Of a stretch of 64,000 nucleotides of DNA, positions 51,518 to 60,040 are shown piece by piece. How positions within the stretch are numbered: position 1 is the stretch's first letter; every line of letters starts with the position of its first letter. Location of the stretch: positions 124,001 through 188,000 of the forward strand of contig DATAUK010000013.1 in NCBI GenBank assembly GCA_036268295.1, in the 5' to 3' direction. The notes under the pieces were generated by a model. The model did no database searches. It was not told the DNA's origin and worked only from the letters and a program-made list of their open reading frames with translations. A program made the translations under genes and the position numbers. This stretch comes from DATAUK01 sp036268295. GTDB lineage: Bacteria; Actinomycetota; Actinomycetes; JAFAQI01.

Positions 51518-52689
51518 GCCGGCGGCTGGTGGGTGCGCTCGCCGCCGCCGGCTTGCTCAGCGCCGGTGTTGTCGCCGCGCCGGCCGCCTCGGGACCGCTA
51601 CGGCAGCAGCTGGTCTCACTTGCCGCGCCGGACGCTTCGCCGAGCCCGCAGCAGCTGGCGAGCGCGGCGTACAACCGCATGACGCCGGCGCAACAAGTCG
51701 GGCAGCTGTTCATGGCCGGGATCCCGTCCAAGGGCGCAACACCGGCGAAAGTGGCGAAGCTGCGCAACAGCCGGATCGGCAACGTGATCCTGACCAAAGA
51801 CAGTGCAGCCGGCCGCACCGCGGTCAAGGCGGTGACGTCGTCGTTGATCGCACACCAGACCGAGAGCGGGGTCGCGCCGTTCATCAGCACCGACCAGGAA
51901 GGTGGCGAGGTCCAGCGGCTGACCGGCAAGGGTTTCGCCACGATGCCGACCGCGCTGAAACAGGGCCGGGTGCCCTTGAAGGTGCTGCGGGAGGCGAGCA
52001 CGACCTGGGGGAGCCAACTCGCCGCCGCAGGTGTCGACCTGGACCTGGCGCCGGTCGCCGACACCGTGCCCGCCAAGCATGCCAAGAAGAACTTGCCGAT
52101 CGGCGCGTTCGACCGCGAGTTCGGGCACACCCCGGCCGTTGTCGCCGGGCACGTCTCGGCGTTCGTCCGAGGGATGAGCGCGGCGGGAGTTGACTCGACG
52201 GTTAAGCACTTCCCCGGTCTGGGCAAGGCGACCGGCAACACCGACACGACCCGTGGGGTCACCGACCCGGTGACCCGCCACAGCCCGTACATCGGGCCGT
52301 TTCAGTCCGGCGTGAGCGCCGGGGCGCAATTCGTGATGCTGTCCTCGGCGATCTATCCGAAGATCGATCCCGACCATCTGGCCTGCTTCTCCAAGATCAT
52401 CATCCGCTCGATGCTTCGCGGCGACCTGCACTTCACCGGGGTCGTGATCTCCGATGACTTCGGGACGGTGGCGCTGCGTCACGTGCCGCTCGCCACCCGC
52501 GCGGTCCGGTTCCTCAACGCCGGCGGCACGATGGCGATCGACACCACGCTGAGCCAGATCCCCGCGATGATCCATGGCGTCGTCGCTCAGATGGCCGCGA
52601 GCAAGGCATTCGCCGCCTCGGTCCAGGCCGCGGTCATGACCGTCCTGCTGGCCAAGGCCAACGCTCACCTGATCTCGCCCGAGGTCTAG
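51514..52689 (+). CDS. secreted GH3-family (NagZ/LpqI-like) hydrolase
   Basis: A 391-aa glycoside hydrolase family 3 N-terminal-type enzyme. A signal-like start (RRLVGALAAAGLLSAGV) indicates export. The domain shows FISTDQEGGEVQRL with substrate-binding Asp, DLDLAPVADT, VKHFPGLGKATGNTDT and ISDDFG with the nucleophile Asp. LpqI-like mycobacterial enzymes are beta-N-acetylglucosaminidases acting in cell-wall turnover; the same is likely here. No second GH3 domain is present. Coupled to the hydrolase gene upstream. Confidence 0.9.
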   Translation: MSRRLVGALAAAGLLSAGVVAAPAASGPLRQQLVSLAAPDASPSPQQLASAAYNRMTPAQQVGQLFMAGIPSKGATPAKVAKLRNSRIGNVILTKDSAAGRTAVKAVTSSLIAHQTESGVAPFISTDQEGGEVQRLTGKGFATMPTALKQGRVPLKVLREASTTWGSQLAAAGVDLDLAPVADTVPAKHAKKNLPIGAFDREFGHTPAVVAGHVSAFVRGMSAAGVDSTVKHFPGLGKATGNTDTTRGVTDPVTRHSPYIGPFQSGVSAGAQFVMLSSAIYPKIDPDHLACFSKIIIRSMLRGDLHFTGVVISDDFGTVALRHVPLATRAVRFLNAGGTMAIDTTLSQIPAMIHGVVAQMAASKAFAASVQAAVMTVLLAKANAHLISPEV

Positions 52690-53510
52690 TCCAGCGTTAC
52701 GTCGACGACCACGGGTGCGTGGTCGCTCGGCCCGGTGCCCTTGCGGGCGTCGCGGTCGACGTAGGCGTCGGTCACCGCCGAGGAGACCGCCGCGTTCGCG
52801 TACACCAGGTCGATCCGCATCCCCTGGTTCTTGTGGAACATCCCGGCGCGGTAGTCCCAGTAGGTGTATGGCGTGTCGTACTTCAGCGCCCGCGGCATCA
52901 CGTCGTCGAGCCCGAGACCGCGCAGCTCGGCGAGCGCGTGGCGCTCGGCGTCGGTGACGTGGGTCGACCCGATGAACTGCGTCGGATCCCAGACATCGGT
53001 GTCGGTCGGGATGATGTTGTAGTCGCCGGTGACAACGAACGGCCGTTTCTCGGCTACCTCGGGCGCGAGTGCGGTTTTCAGCGCCGCCAGCCACTCGAGC
53101 TTGTACGGGTAATGCGGGCTGTCCAGGGTGCGGCCGTTCGGGACGTAGAGCGACCAGATCCGCAAGGCCCCGCAGGTCGCGCCGATCGCGCGCGCCTCGA
53201 CCTTAGGCGGGGTGCCGATCAGCGCCGGGTCATCCTCGTCAGGCGGGGGGGCATACGCCGGCTGGCCCTCGAAGCCGAGCGAGACGTCGGCGAGCCCGAC
53301 CCGGGACAGGATCGCGACGCCGTTCCAGCGGCCCTCGCCGTTCGCGGCGATCTCATAGCCCAGCTCTTCGGCACGCTCGCCGGGGAACGCATCGCTGGCG
53401 CATTTGATCTCCTGCAGGCACACCACGTCGGGCTCGGCCAACTCGAGCCACTCGTTGAGACGGGGGAGCCGGGCACCTACCGAGTTGACGTTCCACGTCG
53501 CGATTCGCAC
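52686..53510 (-). CDS. xth: exodeoxyribonuclease III
   Basis: A 274-aa Mg2+-dependent AP endonuclease/3'-exonuclease used in base-excision repair: IATWNVNSVGAR, LQEIKC with the metal-binding Glu, LYVPNGR, TGDYNIIPTDTDVWDP (Asp-Asn pair) and the terminal GPSDHAPVVVDV with catalytic His. The length is typical. The GTG at 53510 is chosen because a TAGGGT box ends 7 nt before it; GTG 53519 would lie within that box. It diverges from the adenosine deaminase gene. Confidence 0.95.
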   Translation of the reverse strand: MRIATWNVNSVGARLPRLNEWLELAEPDVVCLQEIKCASDAFPGERAEELGYEIAANGEGRWNGVAILSRVGLADVSLGFEGQPAYAPPPDEDDPALIGTPPKVEARAIGATCGALRIWSLYVPNGRTLDSPHYPYKLEWLAALKTALAPEVAEKRPFVVTGDYNIIPTDTDVWDPTQFIGSTHVTDAERHALAELRGLGLDDVMPRALKYDTPYTYWDYRAGMFHKNQGMRIDLVYANAAVSSAVTDAYVDRDARKGTGPSDHAPVVVDVTLD

Positions 53511-53517
53511 GAGCGTC

Positions 53518-53523
53518 ACCCTA
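53518..53523 (-). promoter_or_regulatory. -10 box (TAGGGT) for the leaderless xth gene
   Basis: A minus-strand TANNNT box ends 7 nt before the GTG at 53510. Confidence 0.5.
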
Positions 53524-53543
53524 GATCGTCACTCTGACGTCGT

Positions 53544-53549
53544 TAGGGT
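53544..53549 (+). promoter_or_regulatory. -10 box (TAGGGT) for the leaderless adenosine deaminase gene
   Basis: A TANNNT box ends 6 nt before the ATG at 53556. It is 20 bp from the divergent box of xth. Confidence 0.5.
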
Positions 53550-53555
53550 TCGGTC

Positions 53556-54611
53556 ATGGCCGGCGATGCGGAGATCTCCGATGCCGACCTGGCCGCGCTG
53601 CCCAAGGCGCACCTTCATCTGCACCTGACCGGCGGCATGCGCCACGAGACGTTGCTCGAGCTGGCCCGACGGGTCGGGGTCGTTTTGCCCGACCGGCTCA
53701 CCGACCTGGAGCCCGACACCTGGCAGCTGCTGGGCTGGCCGAAGTTCCAGCGACTCTACGACGTTGCGCGGGGCGTGCTGCGGACGCCGGCGGACTTCGA
53801 CCGGCTGTTGCTCGAGATCGCGCAGGACGAGGCCGTGTCGGGATCACAGTGGCTCGAGCTACAGATCACGCCGACCGGCTATGCGGCGCGCCTCGGTGAC
53901 GTTGTCACGGCTCTCGAGGTGTTCTGCGCCGCTGCTGCTGCCGCCGAGGCGGCGACCGGCGTCGGTGTCCGACTGATCGTCGCGGCCAACCGCACCCGAC
54001 CGCCGTGGGAGGCCGAGCTTCTCGCCCGGCTCGCAGTGCGGTTCTCGGCGTACGGCGTCGTGGGTTTCGGGTTGTCCAACGACGAGCGGCGCGCAATGCC
54101 GGAAGACTTCATCAAGGCGTTCCGAATCGCCCGGGATGGTGGCCTTCCGGCGATGCCGCATGCCGGCGAGCTGCTCGGTGCCGAGTCGGTCGCCCGCACC
54201 GTGGCGGCGCTGGCGCCGGTGCGGATCGGTCACGGCGTGCGGGCCGTCGAGGACCCCGCGGTCCTCGCGACGCTGGCCGACCGCGGCGTCGCCTGCGAGG
54301 TGTGCCCGGCATCCAACGTCGCGCTCGGCGTCGCCTCCGGCCTCGGTGCGGTGCCGCTGCGAGCCCTCGAGACCGCCGGGGTGCCGGTCGTGCTGGCGGC
54401 GGATGACCCGTTGCTGTTCGGCGCCTCGCTGCTCGAGCAGTACGCCGTCGCCCGCGACCACCACGGCTACCAGCGCGCCGATCTGGCGCGGCTGGCACGA
54501 ACCTCAGTGACCTGCTCGACGATGCCGGCGTCTATGGCGGCCAGCGAGCTGGCTGCCATAGACGCCTGGCAGTCCAATGAGTCAGATCTCCAGGGCGCCC
54601 CAGCGCCCTGA
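53556..54611 (+). CDS. adenosine deaminase-family enzyme
   Basis: A 351-aa zinc hydrolase: KAHLHLHLTGG (two metal-binding His), MPHAGE with His and catalytic Glu, RIGHGVRAV, EVCPASNVALG and the late metal Asp in LAADDPLLFG. The usual product class is inosine from adenosine or a related aminopurine. The last ~25 residues (SNESDLQGAPAP) extend past the family core and are encoded by sequence that forms strong hairpins. The ATG is at the leaderless position. Confidence 0.92.
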   Translation: MAGDAEISDADLAALPKAHLHLHLTGGMRHETLLELARRVGVVLPDRLTDLEPDTWQLLGWPKFQRLYDVARGVLRTPADFDRLLLEIAQDEAVSGSQWLELQITPTGYAARLGDVVTALEVFCAAAAAAEAATGVGVRLIVAANRTRPPWEAELLARLAVRFSAYGVVGFGLSNDERRAMPEDFIKAFRIARDGGLPAMPHAGELLGAESVARTVAALAPVRIGHGVRAVEDPAVLATLADRGVACEVCPASNVALGVASGLGAVPLRALETAGVPVVLAADDPLLFGASLLEQYAVARDHHGYQRADLARLARTSVTCSTMPASMAASELAAIDAWQSNESDLQGAPAP

Positions 54612-54626
54612 CGTTCTGACAGAACG
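54528..54626. terminator. three consecutive hairpins at the 3' end of adenosine deaminase
   Basis: Hairpin 1: 18-bp arms 54528-54545 and 54548-54565 with one mismatch, inside the coding region. Hairpin 2: 8-bp arms 54591-54598 and 54603-54610, reaching the stop codon. Hairpin 3: CGTTCTG-A-CAGAACG at 54612-54626, followed by a G-run. They probably terminate or insulate transcription before typA. Confidence 0.65.
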
Positions 54627-54661
54627 GTGGGGGGCGTGGCGAACCCGTAGCCTGGTATGTC

Positions 54662-56521
54662 GTGGCTACTCGCTCTGACCTCCGTAACGTCGCGATCATC
54701 GCGCACGTCGACCACGGCAAGACAACGCTGGTCGACGCGATGCTGTGGCAGTCCGGGGCGTTCTCGGCGCACCAGGCTGACGAGGGCTCGGTCAACGAGC
54801 GGGTGCTCGACTCGATGGACCTCGAGCGCGAGAAGGGCATCACGATCCTCGCGAAGAACACCGCGGTCCGTCACGGCGACCTGACGATCAACATCATTGA
54901 CACCCCCGGCCACGCCGACTTCGGTGGCGAGGTCGAGCGGGGGCTGTCGATGGTCGACGGCGTCGCGCTGCTGGTCGATGCGAGCGAGGGTCCGCTGCCG
55001 CAGACCCGGTTCGTGCTGCGCAAGGCGCTCGCGCTGAACCTGCCGGTCATCCTGATCATCAACAAGGTCGACCGCGCCGACGCCCGGATCGCCGAGGTGG
55101 TCGATGAGACCTACGAGCTGTTTCTCGACCTCGACGCCGACGAGCACCACATCGAGTTCCCGATCGTCTACTGCCAGGCAAGGACCGGCCAGGCCTCGCT
55201 CAACCGGCCGGCCGACGGCACCAGCCCCGACAGTCCCAACCTCGAGCCGCTGTTCGAAGTCATCCGCAACGCCATCCCCGCCCCGACCTACGACGAGAGC
55301 GCGCCGTTGCAGGCGCACGTCACGAACCTCGACGCCTCGCCGTACCTCGGCCGGCTCGCGCTCTGCCGGATCTACAACGGCTATCTGAAGAAGGGCCAGG
55401 TCGTGGCCTGGTGCCGGCAGGACGGCACCGTCGAGAAGGTCAAGCTGACCGAGCTGCTCGGCACCGAGGCGCTCGAGCGAGTGCCGATCGAGCAGGCCGG
55501 CCCGGGCGACATCGTTGCTATTGCTGGGATTCCTGAGATCACGATCGGTGAGACCATCGCGGATCCGGACGACCCGCAGCCGCTGCCGGTCATCACGATC
55601 GACGAGCCGAGCATCTCGATGACGGTCGGCATCAACACCTCACCGCTGGCCGGCCAGACCGGCAAGAAGCTCACCGCCAGGCTGGTCAAGAACCGCCTCG
55701 ACAACGAGCTGGTGGGCAACGTTTCGATCCGGGTGATGCCGACCGAGCGGCCGGACACCTGGGAGGTCCAGGGCCGCGGCGAACTGCAGCTGGCGATCCT
55801 GGTCGAGATCATGCGCCGCGAGGGCTTCGAGCTCACCGTCGGCAAGCCGCAGGTCGTCACCCGGATCATCGACGGCAAGCTGCACGAGCCGATGGAGAGC
55901 CTCACCATCGACACCCCGAGTGACTACCAGGGCGTGCTGATCCAGCTGATGGCGCTGCGAAAAGGCCGCCTCGAGCAGATGGTCGACCACGGCACCGGCT
56001 GGATCCGGATGGAGTACGTCGTGCCGGCTCGCGGCCTGATCGGGTTCCGCACCGAGTTCCTGACCGAGACGCGTGGCACCGGACTGCTGCACCACATCCA
56101 CGAGGGTTACGAGCCGTGGTTCGGGGAGCTGCGCACCCGCCCGACCGGCTCGCTGGTCGCGGACCGAACCGGCCCGACGACCGCCTTCGCGCTGGCCAAC
56201 CTGCAGGAGCGAGGCACGATGTTCGTCGGTCCTGGCACCGGCGTCTACGAAGGCATGATCGTCGGCGAGAACTCACGCTCGGATGACATGGATGTCAATC
56301 CCACAAAGGAAAAGAAGCTCACCAACATGCGGCAGTCCGCTGGCGACACGTTGGTGCCGTTGATCCCGCACAAGGTGCTCAGTCTCGAGCAGGCACTCGA
56401 GTTCTGCCGCGAGGACGAGTGCGTCGAGGTCACGCCGGGGACGGTCCGGATGCGCAAGGTCGACCTCGACGCCGCGACCCGGTTCCGCTCCGCCAAACGG
56501 AAGGGCAACGCGAGCGGCTGA
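54662..56521 (+). CDS. typA: ribosome-associated GTPase TypA/BipA
   Basis: A 619-aa translational GTPase acting in ribosome assembly and stress adaptation. G1 AHVDHGKTT, G2 region EREKGITI, G3 DTPGHADFG, G4 NKVDRADAR; then domain II, domain III (QGRGELQLAILVEIMRREG) and the TypA-specific C-terminal domain (MRQSAGDTLVPL, LEFCREDECVEVTP). Length is normal. The GTG at 54662 lies 8 nt after TAGCCT and gives the standard start. One short stretch (55514-55534) uses almost only T-ending codons. Confidence 0.96.
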   Translation: MATRSDLRNVAIIAHVDHGKTTLVDAMLWQSGAFSAHQADEGSVNERVLDSMDLEREKGITILAKNTAVRHGDLTINIIDTPGHADFGGEVERGLSMVDGVALLVDASEGPLPQTRFVLRKALALNLPVILIINKVDRADARIAEVVDETYELFLDLDADEHHIEFPIVYCQARTGQASLNRPADGTSPDSPNLEPLFEVIRNAIPAPTYDESAPLQAHVTNLDASPYLGRLALCRIYNGYLKKGQVVAWCRQDGTVEKVKLTELLGTEALERVPIEQAGPGDIVAIAGIPEITIGETIADPDDPQPLPVITIDEPSISMTVGINTSPLAGQTGKKLTARLVKNRLDNELVGNVSIRVMPTERPDTWEVQGRGELQLAILVEIMRREGFELTVGKPQVVTRIIDGKLHEPMESLTIDTPSDYQGVLIQLMALRKGRLEQMVDHGTGWIRMEYVVPARGLIGFRTEFLTETRGTGLLHHIHEGYEPWFGELRTRPTGSLVADRTGPTTAFALANLQERGTMFVGPGTGVYEGMIVGENSRSDDMDVNPTKEKKLTNMRQSAGDTLVPLIPHKVLSLEQALEFCREDECVEVTPGTVRMRKVDLDAATRFRSAKRKGNASG

Positions 56522-56565
56522 CCGCGAAAAGGCGATAGCGTTACCCCTTGGACCAAGGGGGAAGC

Positions 56566-57345
56566 ATGGGACTTTTCGGCAAGCTGTCCGAGGTTCGGAT
56601 GAAGGACGGCGTCGACGGGACGCTGAAGGTCGTGGGGATCACGATGCCGGAGCCGACCGCCACCGAGGCGAACTACCGACTGGACGGCGTCGTCAGCGCT
56701 CCAGGTCTTGAGCCGACGGCGATCGTGCATCACGGCATGTGCTCGGTGAGCAAGTGGCCATATCAGGGCCAGGAGCTGCCGGTGAAGGTTGACCGTGCCA
56801 ATCCGTCCCACATCGTCATCGAGTTCGGGAAGCTCAAGAAGAGCAAGGACGCCTCACGTGACGCGGCACGGCAGCTGGCGGAGCAGATGCGCGCTGGTGG
56901 CGGTGCAACGGTGCGAGGTGCCGACGGCGGACTGACCCGCAATGCCGACGGCAGCTATCAGCTCACCGGTGATGGCTCCGCTATCTCGATCACCATCGAC
57001 TCCGGCACCGGAGCGGTCACGACCGGCCCGCCGGGTTCCTCGGCGAGCGCTGATGACACTGCGCCGACGGTGACCTCGTCGGCCGACATCCTCGCGCGAG
57101 GCACCGCCGGCTCGGCGACTCTCCTCGGGACCTTTCCCACCGACGCACCGGCAGTGAAGCCGGGCCACACCAATGTCGGGCTGATGCTGAACGTCATGAT
57201 CGATGGTCATGCGCCGTTCCAGGCATCGAACCTCTACGCCGTACCGGAGGACAAGGTTGCTCGGCTCGCGCCCGGCACGCTTCTTCCCGTCAAGGCAGAT
57301 CTGGCGACAGGTCTGGTTGCGGTGGACTGGGCCGCCGTCGTCTGA
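56566..57345 (+). CDS. uncharacterised protein with two similar beta-barrel-like domains
   Basis: A 259-aa protein I cannot name. Residues ~5-90 and ~175-255 look related: both contain a strand of the type L-x-V-x-V-D or V-x-V, an A-x-x-x-V-P or Y-x-G-Q-x-L-PVKVD stretch and a closing V-x-I-E-F or VAVDW strand, as in OB-like actinobacterial domains. Between them are a Lys-rich helix (KLKKSKDASRDAARQLAEQM) and a Gly/Ser/Thr-rich linker. No signal peptide or membrane segment. The ATG at 56566 follows GGGGGAAGC; TTG 56548 is less likely. Confidence 0.7.
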   Translation: MGLFGKLSEVRMKDGVDGTLKVVGITMPEPTATEANYRLDGVVSAPGLEPTAIVHHGMCSVSKWPYQGQELPVKVDRANPSHIVIEFGKLKKSKDASRDAARQLAEQMRAGGGATVRGADGGLTRNADGSYQLTGDGSAISITIDSGTGAVTTGPPGSSASADDTAPTVTSSADILARGTAGSATLLGTFPTDAPAVKPGHTNVGLMLNVMIDGHAPFQASNLYAVPEDKVARLAPGTLLPVKADLATGLVAVDWAAVV

Positions 57346-57372
57346 GCGGCGAAGCAGTCGTTAGACGGACCG

Positions 57373-58242
57373 CTAGGGGATGTACGGGCCAGACATGAAC
57401 TGCATGCTCAGGTTGGTTCCTGGTACGTCGTTGACCGCGGCCGCGCCAGGGCCGGTCGTCACGCCCAGCGCAACTGCTTCGACACAGATCTCGTCCCCGT
57501 GGCCGATCGGGGCGATGGTCGAGACATTCTGCTGAGTCCAGTTGCCGGCCACGGTTACTGGCGGCACCTCCGAAACCGCCAGCGTGACCGTGTCGCCGTC
57601 GCCGGTGCCGTTGCCGAAGTCGTCGCAGCTGTCACCGTCCTGGGCGTCCACGAGAGTCAGCCGCCGATCGCCACTCGAGTCTGCTGACCACGACACACTC
57701 GCCGTGATGGCGTAGATGCCAGGGCGCGTCGTCGTGATCCCGGTCATGCCGTCGATGCAGTCGTCGTCTTCGGTGGCGGTCGCGTTGGCCTGCTGGTAGG
57801 CGACGGCCCCGAAGTTCACAATGTTCTCGTCACCCACCCCGCAGGTGCCGACCGTGCCCGACAGCTCGGCACCCGGCAGCGTGCCGATCTCCGGCGAGCC
57901 GTAGCTCGATGCCAGATCTCCGGAGGTGATGAAGTCGCCACCCTTGAGGAAGTCGGAGGCGGGATGGCCGCCGAGCTTGGTCGAATTGTCCGCTGTGCCC
58001 GCACTCGGGACCTTGCCGAGCGTTGAGGCCCGCACCTGGCTCCCGGTCAGCGAGTTTGGCTTCACGTCGGAGCCGGTGAGTGAATGGTTCTTGACCTTCG
58101 CGCTGGTGACGGCGTTCGCCTTGAGCTGCGGCGTCCCAACCGAATTAGCCGGCAGCCTGGTCGCGGCGAATCCGACGCCGCCAAGGCTGAGAACCAGTGC
58201 GATCGTCGCAGTGACGGCTGAGTAGGTAGGGCGGAGTTTCAT
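57373..58242 (-). CDS. secreted stalk-and-head surface protein
   Basis: A 289-aa exported protein. The N-terminal YSAVTATIALVLSLGGVGFA is a signal or anchor segment. Residues ~30-90 repeat S/N-V/L-x-x-x-Q/D-V/L-K-x-N-A/S units (NSVGTPQLKANAVTSAK, SLTGSDVKPNSLTGSQV), a stalk found in many secreted actinobacterial proteins. The rest, with several Cys and a YAITASVSWSAD strand, resembles a C1q/TNF-like trimeric head; that is an inference from strand pattern. It is likely an extracellular trimer. The ATG follows GAGGGGG. Confidence 0.75.
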   Translation of the reverse strand: MKLRPTYSAVTATIALVLSLGGVGFAATRLPANSVGTPQLKANAVTSAKVKNHSLTGSDVKPNSLTGSQVRASTLGKVPSAGTADNSTKLGGHPASDFLKGGDFITSGDLASSYGSPEIGTLPGAELSGTVGTCGVGDENIVNFGAVAYQQANATATEDDDCIDGMTGITTTRPGIYAITASVSWSADSSGDRRLTLVDAQDGDSCDDFGNGTGDGDTVTLAVSEVPPVTVAGNWTQQNVSTIAPIGHGDEICVEAVALGVTTGPGAAAVNDVPGTNLSMQFMSGPYIP

Positions 58243-58303
58243 CGGGGACCCCCTCGGTCATGGTGTGATTCCGGTCACCTTAGGGCGCTGTGCGCCAGCG
58301 GGA

Positions 58304-58309
58304 TAGCGT
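58304..58309 (+). promoter_or_regulatory. -10 box (TAGCGT) for the leaderless UPF0145 operon
   Basis: A TANNNT box ends 7 nt before the ATG at 58317. Confidence 0.5.
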
Positions 58310-58316
58310 CGTGTCG

Positions 58317-59216
58317 ATGACCGAATGGGATGGTCGCGGGTTGCCGCCGGCCGCGCAGGCGCGGGTCAACCGGGCGAGCACCGACGGCGTGCGATCCTCG
58401 CTGCTCTCGATTCGCGGTCAAGCCGGTATTGCGAGCGTCGGCCTCGACCCGGTCGGTGAGGTGATGGGCTGCATCGTCGAGCGGATCGGCTGGGCCGGCT
58501 GGGGCGGCTGCGGCGTCTACTACCCGGGCGGGTTCGGCAGCGCGATGATGGCGCCGCCGACGATCACCTCCGGTCAGGGCGGCGGGTACGGCGGGTTCGC
58601 GCCGTACGTCGACGCGCTCTATCGGGGCTATGACACCGCGATGCACCGGATGCTGCTCGAGGCACAGGCGCTCGGGGCCGACGGCGTGGTCGGGATCGCT
58701 GTCACCCGTGAGCGGCTGCTCGACGGTCAGGGCGCGCAGGAGTTCCTCGCGCGAGGCACCGCGGTGCGCGCGCGGTCGAAGAACCGTCCGAAGAACCTGT
58801 TCTCGACCGATCTGTCGGGCGGCGACGTCGCGAAGCTGATGCATGCCGGCTGGGCGCCGACCGAGCTGGTCTGGGGCATCTCGGTCGCGATCCGCCACGA
58901 CGACTACTACACCCGGGCAACCGCCCGGTCATGGTCGACGCAGAACATCGAGATCCCCGGCTATACCGAGCTCGTGACCTTCGCCCGCGCCGACGCGCGA
59001 GAGCGGTTCGAGCAGCGAGCCGGCAGGCAGGGCACCGACGCCGCGACGGTGAGTGACATGTCGCTGCACGTCTGGCAGATCGAGCCGGCCGACGGTCACA
59101 TCGACCACGTGGCCGAGGCGACCGTGGTCGGCAACGCGCTCGTGAAGTTCCATCAAGGCTCGGCTGCCCCGACCGACAGCCGGGTTGTTCTTCCGCTACG
59201 AAGGAGCATGTTGTGA
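58317..59216 (+). CDS. two-domain UPF0145 (YbjQ-like) protein, member 1
   Basis: A 299-aa protein with two UPF0145-type domains, residues ~20-155 and ~160-285. Each has helix-strand elements with A-L-G-A-D-G-V-V-G-I or a degenerate equivalent and a closing E-F-L-A-R-G-T-A-V or A-L-V-K-F strand. YbjQ-type domains form pentamers and are labelled heavy-metal binding; their function is not established. The first domain carries a Gly-rich insert (GWGGCGVYYPGGFG). It starts at the leaderless ATG and overlaps the next gene by 4 bp. First gene of a coupled operon of three. Confidence 0.8.
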   Translation: MTEWDGRGLPPAAQARVNRASTDGVRSSLLSIRGQAGIASVGLDPVGEVMGCIVERIGWAGWGGCGVYYPGGFGSAMMAPPTITSGQGGGYGGFAPYVDALYRGYDTAMHRMLLEAQALGADGVVGIAVTRERLLDGQGAQEFLARGTAVRARSKNRPKNLFSTDLSGGDVAKLMHAGWAPTELVWGISVAIRHDDYYTRATARSWSTQNIEIPGYTELVTFARADARERFEQRAGRQGTDAATVSDMSLHVWQIEPADGHIDHVAEATVVGNALVKFHQGSAAPTDSRVVLPLRRSML

Positions 59217-60040
59217 GCACCGATCCGACCGAACTCGGTCTTCCCGAAGACGCGATGCGGCGGCTGTCCGAGATGCGGCCGGGCCAGTCAACCTCGCTGT
59301 TCACCTCCGACCTGTCCGTCAACGAGTTCCTGTTGGTTCGCGAGGCGGGGTTCCGGCCGCTGGGCCTGGTGCTCGGCTCGTCGATCTACCACGTCGGCTT
59401 CCAGCGTGGTCGCTGGAGCCAGAACCAGGAGCTCGAGACGCTGACCCAGGCCATGTATCACGCCCGCGAGCTGGCGATGACGCGGATGGAGGCCGAGGCC
59501 GACATGCTCGGCGCCGACGGCATCGTCGGCGTGCGGTTGGAGATCGAGTTCAAGGAGTTCGGCGAAGACCTGGCTGAGTTCATTGCGGTCGGCACCGCGG
59601 TCAAGTCCGACGCGCCACCACAGAGCGGCGAGTGGCGCAACAACACCAACAAGCCGTTCACCTCCGACCTTTCCGGTCAGGACTTCTGGACCCTGCTCGA
59701 GGCCGGTTACGCACCGCTCGGCATGGTCATGGGCTCGTGCGTCTATCACATCGCCCATCAGGGCATGTTGAAGTCGCTCGGCAACATCGGTCAGAACGTC
59801 GAGATCCCGAAGTTCACCGAAGCGCTGTACGACGCCCGCGAGTTGGCGATGTCACGGATGCAGGCCGAAGCCGAGGCGCTTGCGGCCGAGGGAATCGTCG
59901 GCGTTCAGCTGCTCTCACTGCCACATCGCTGGGGTGGCCACACGACGGAGTTCTTTGCGATCGGCACCGCGGTACGGTCACTGCGCGACGACCATGTGAT
60001 CGACCGGCCGCAGCTGGTCCTGCCGCTGACCGATCGGTGA
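59213..60040 (+). CDS. two-domain UPF0145 (YbjQ-like) protein, member 2
   Basis: A 275-aa protein made of two clear UPF0145 domains (~25-130 and ~145-265). Matching blocks are LFTSDLSVNEFLLVREAGFRP / PFTSDLSGQDFWTLLEAGYAP, YHARELAMTRM / YDARELAMSRM, and GADGIVGV / AAEGIVGV. The GTG start overlaps the previous gene (GTGA), and its stop overlaps the next gene the same way. No membrane segment, so probably cytosolic multimers. With member 1 this gives four domain copies in one transcript. Confidence 0.87.
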   Translation: MSTDPTELGLPEDAMRRLSEMRPGQSTSLFTSDLSVNEFLLVREAGFRPLGLVLGSSIYHVGFQRGRWSQNQELETLTQAMYHARELAMTRMEAEADMLGADGIVGVRLEIEFKEFGEDLAEFIAVGTAVKSDAPPQSGEWRNNTNKPFTSDLSGQDFWTLLEAGYAPLGMVMGSCVYHIAHQGMLKSLGNIGQNVEIPKFTEALYDARELAMSRMQAEAEALAAEGIVGVQLLSLPHRWGGHTTEFFAIGTAVRSLRDDHVIDRPQLVLPLTDR

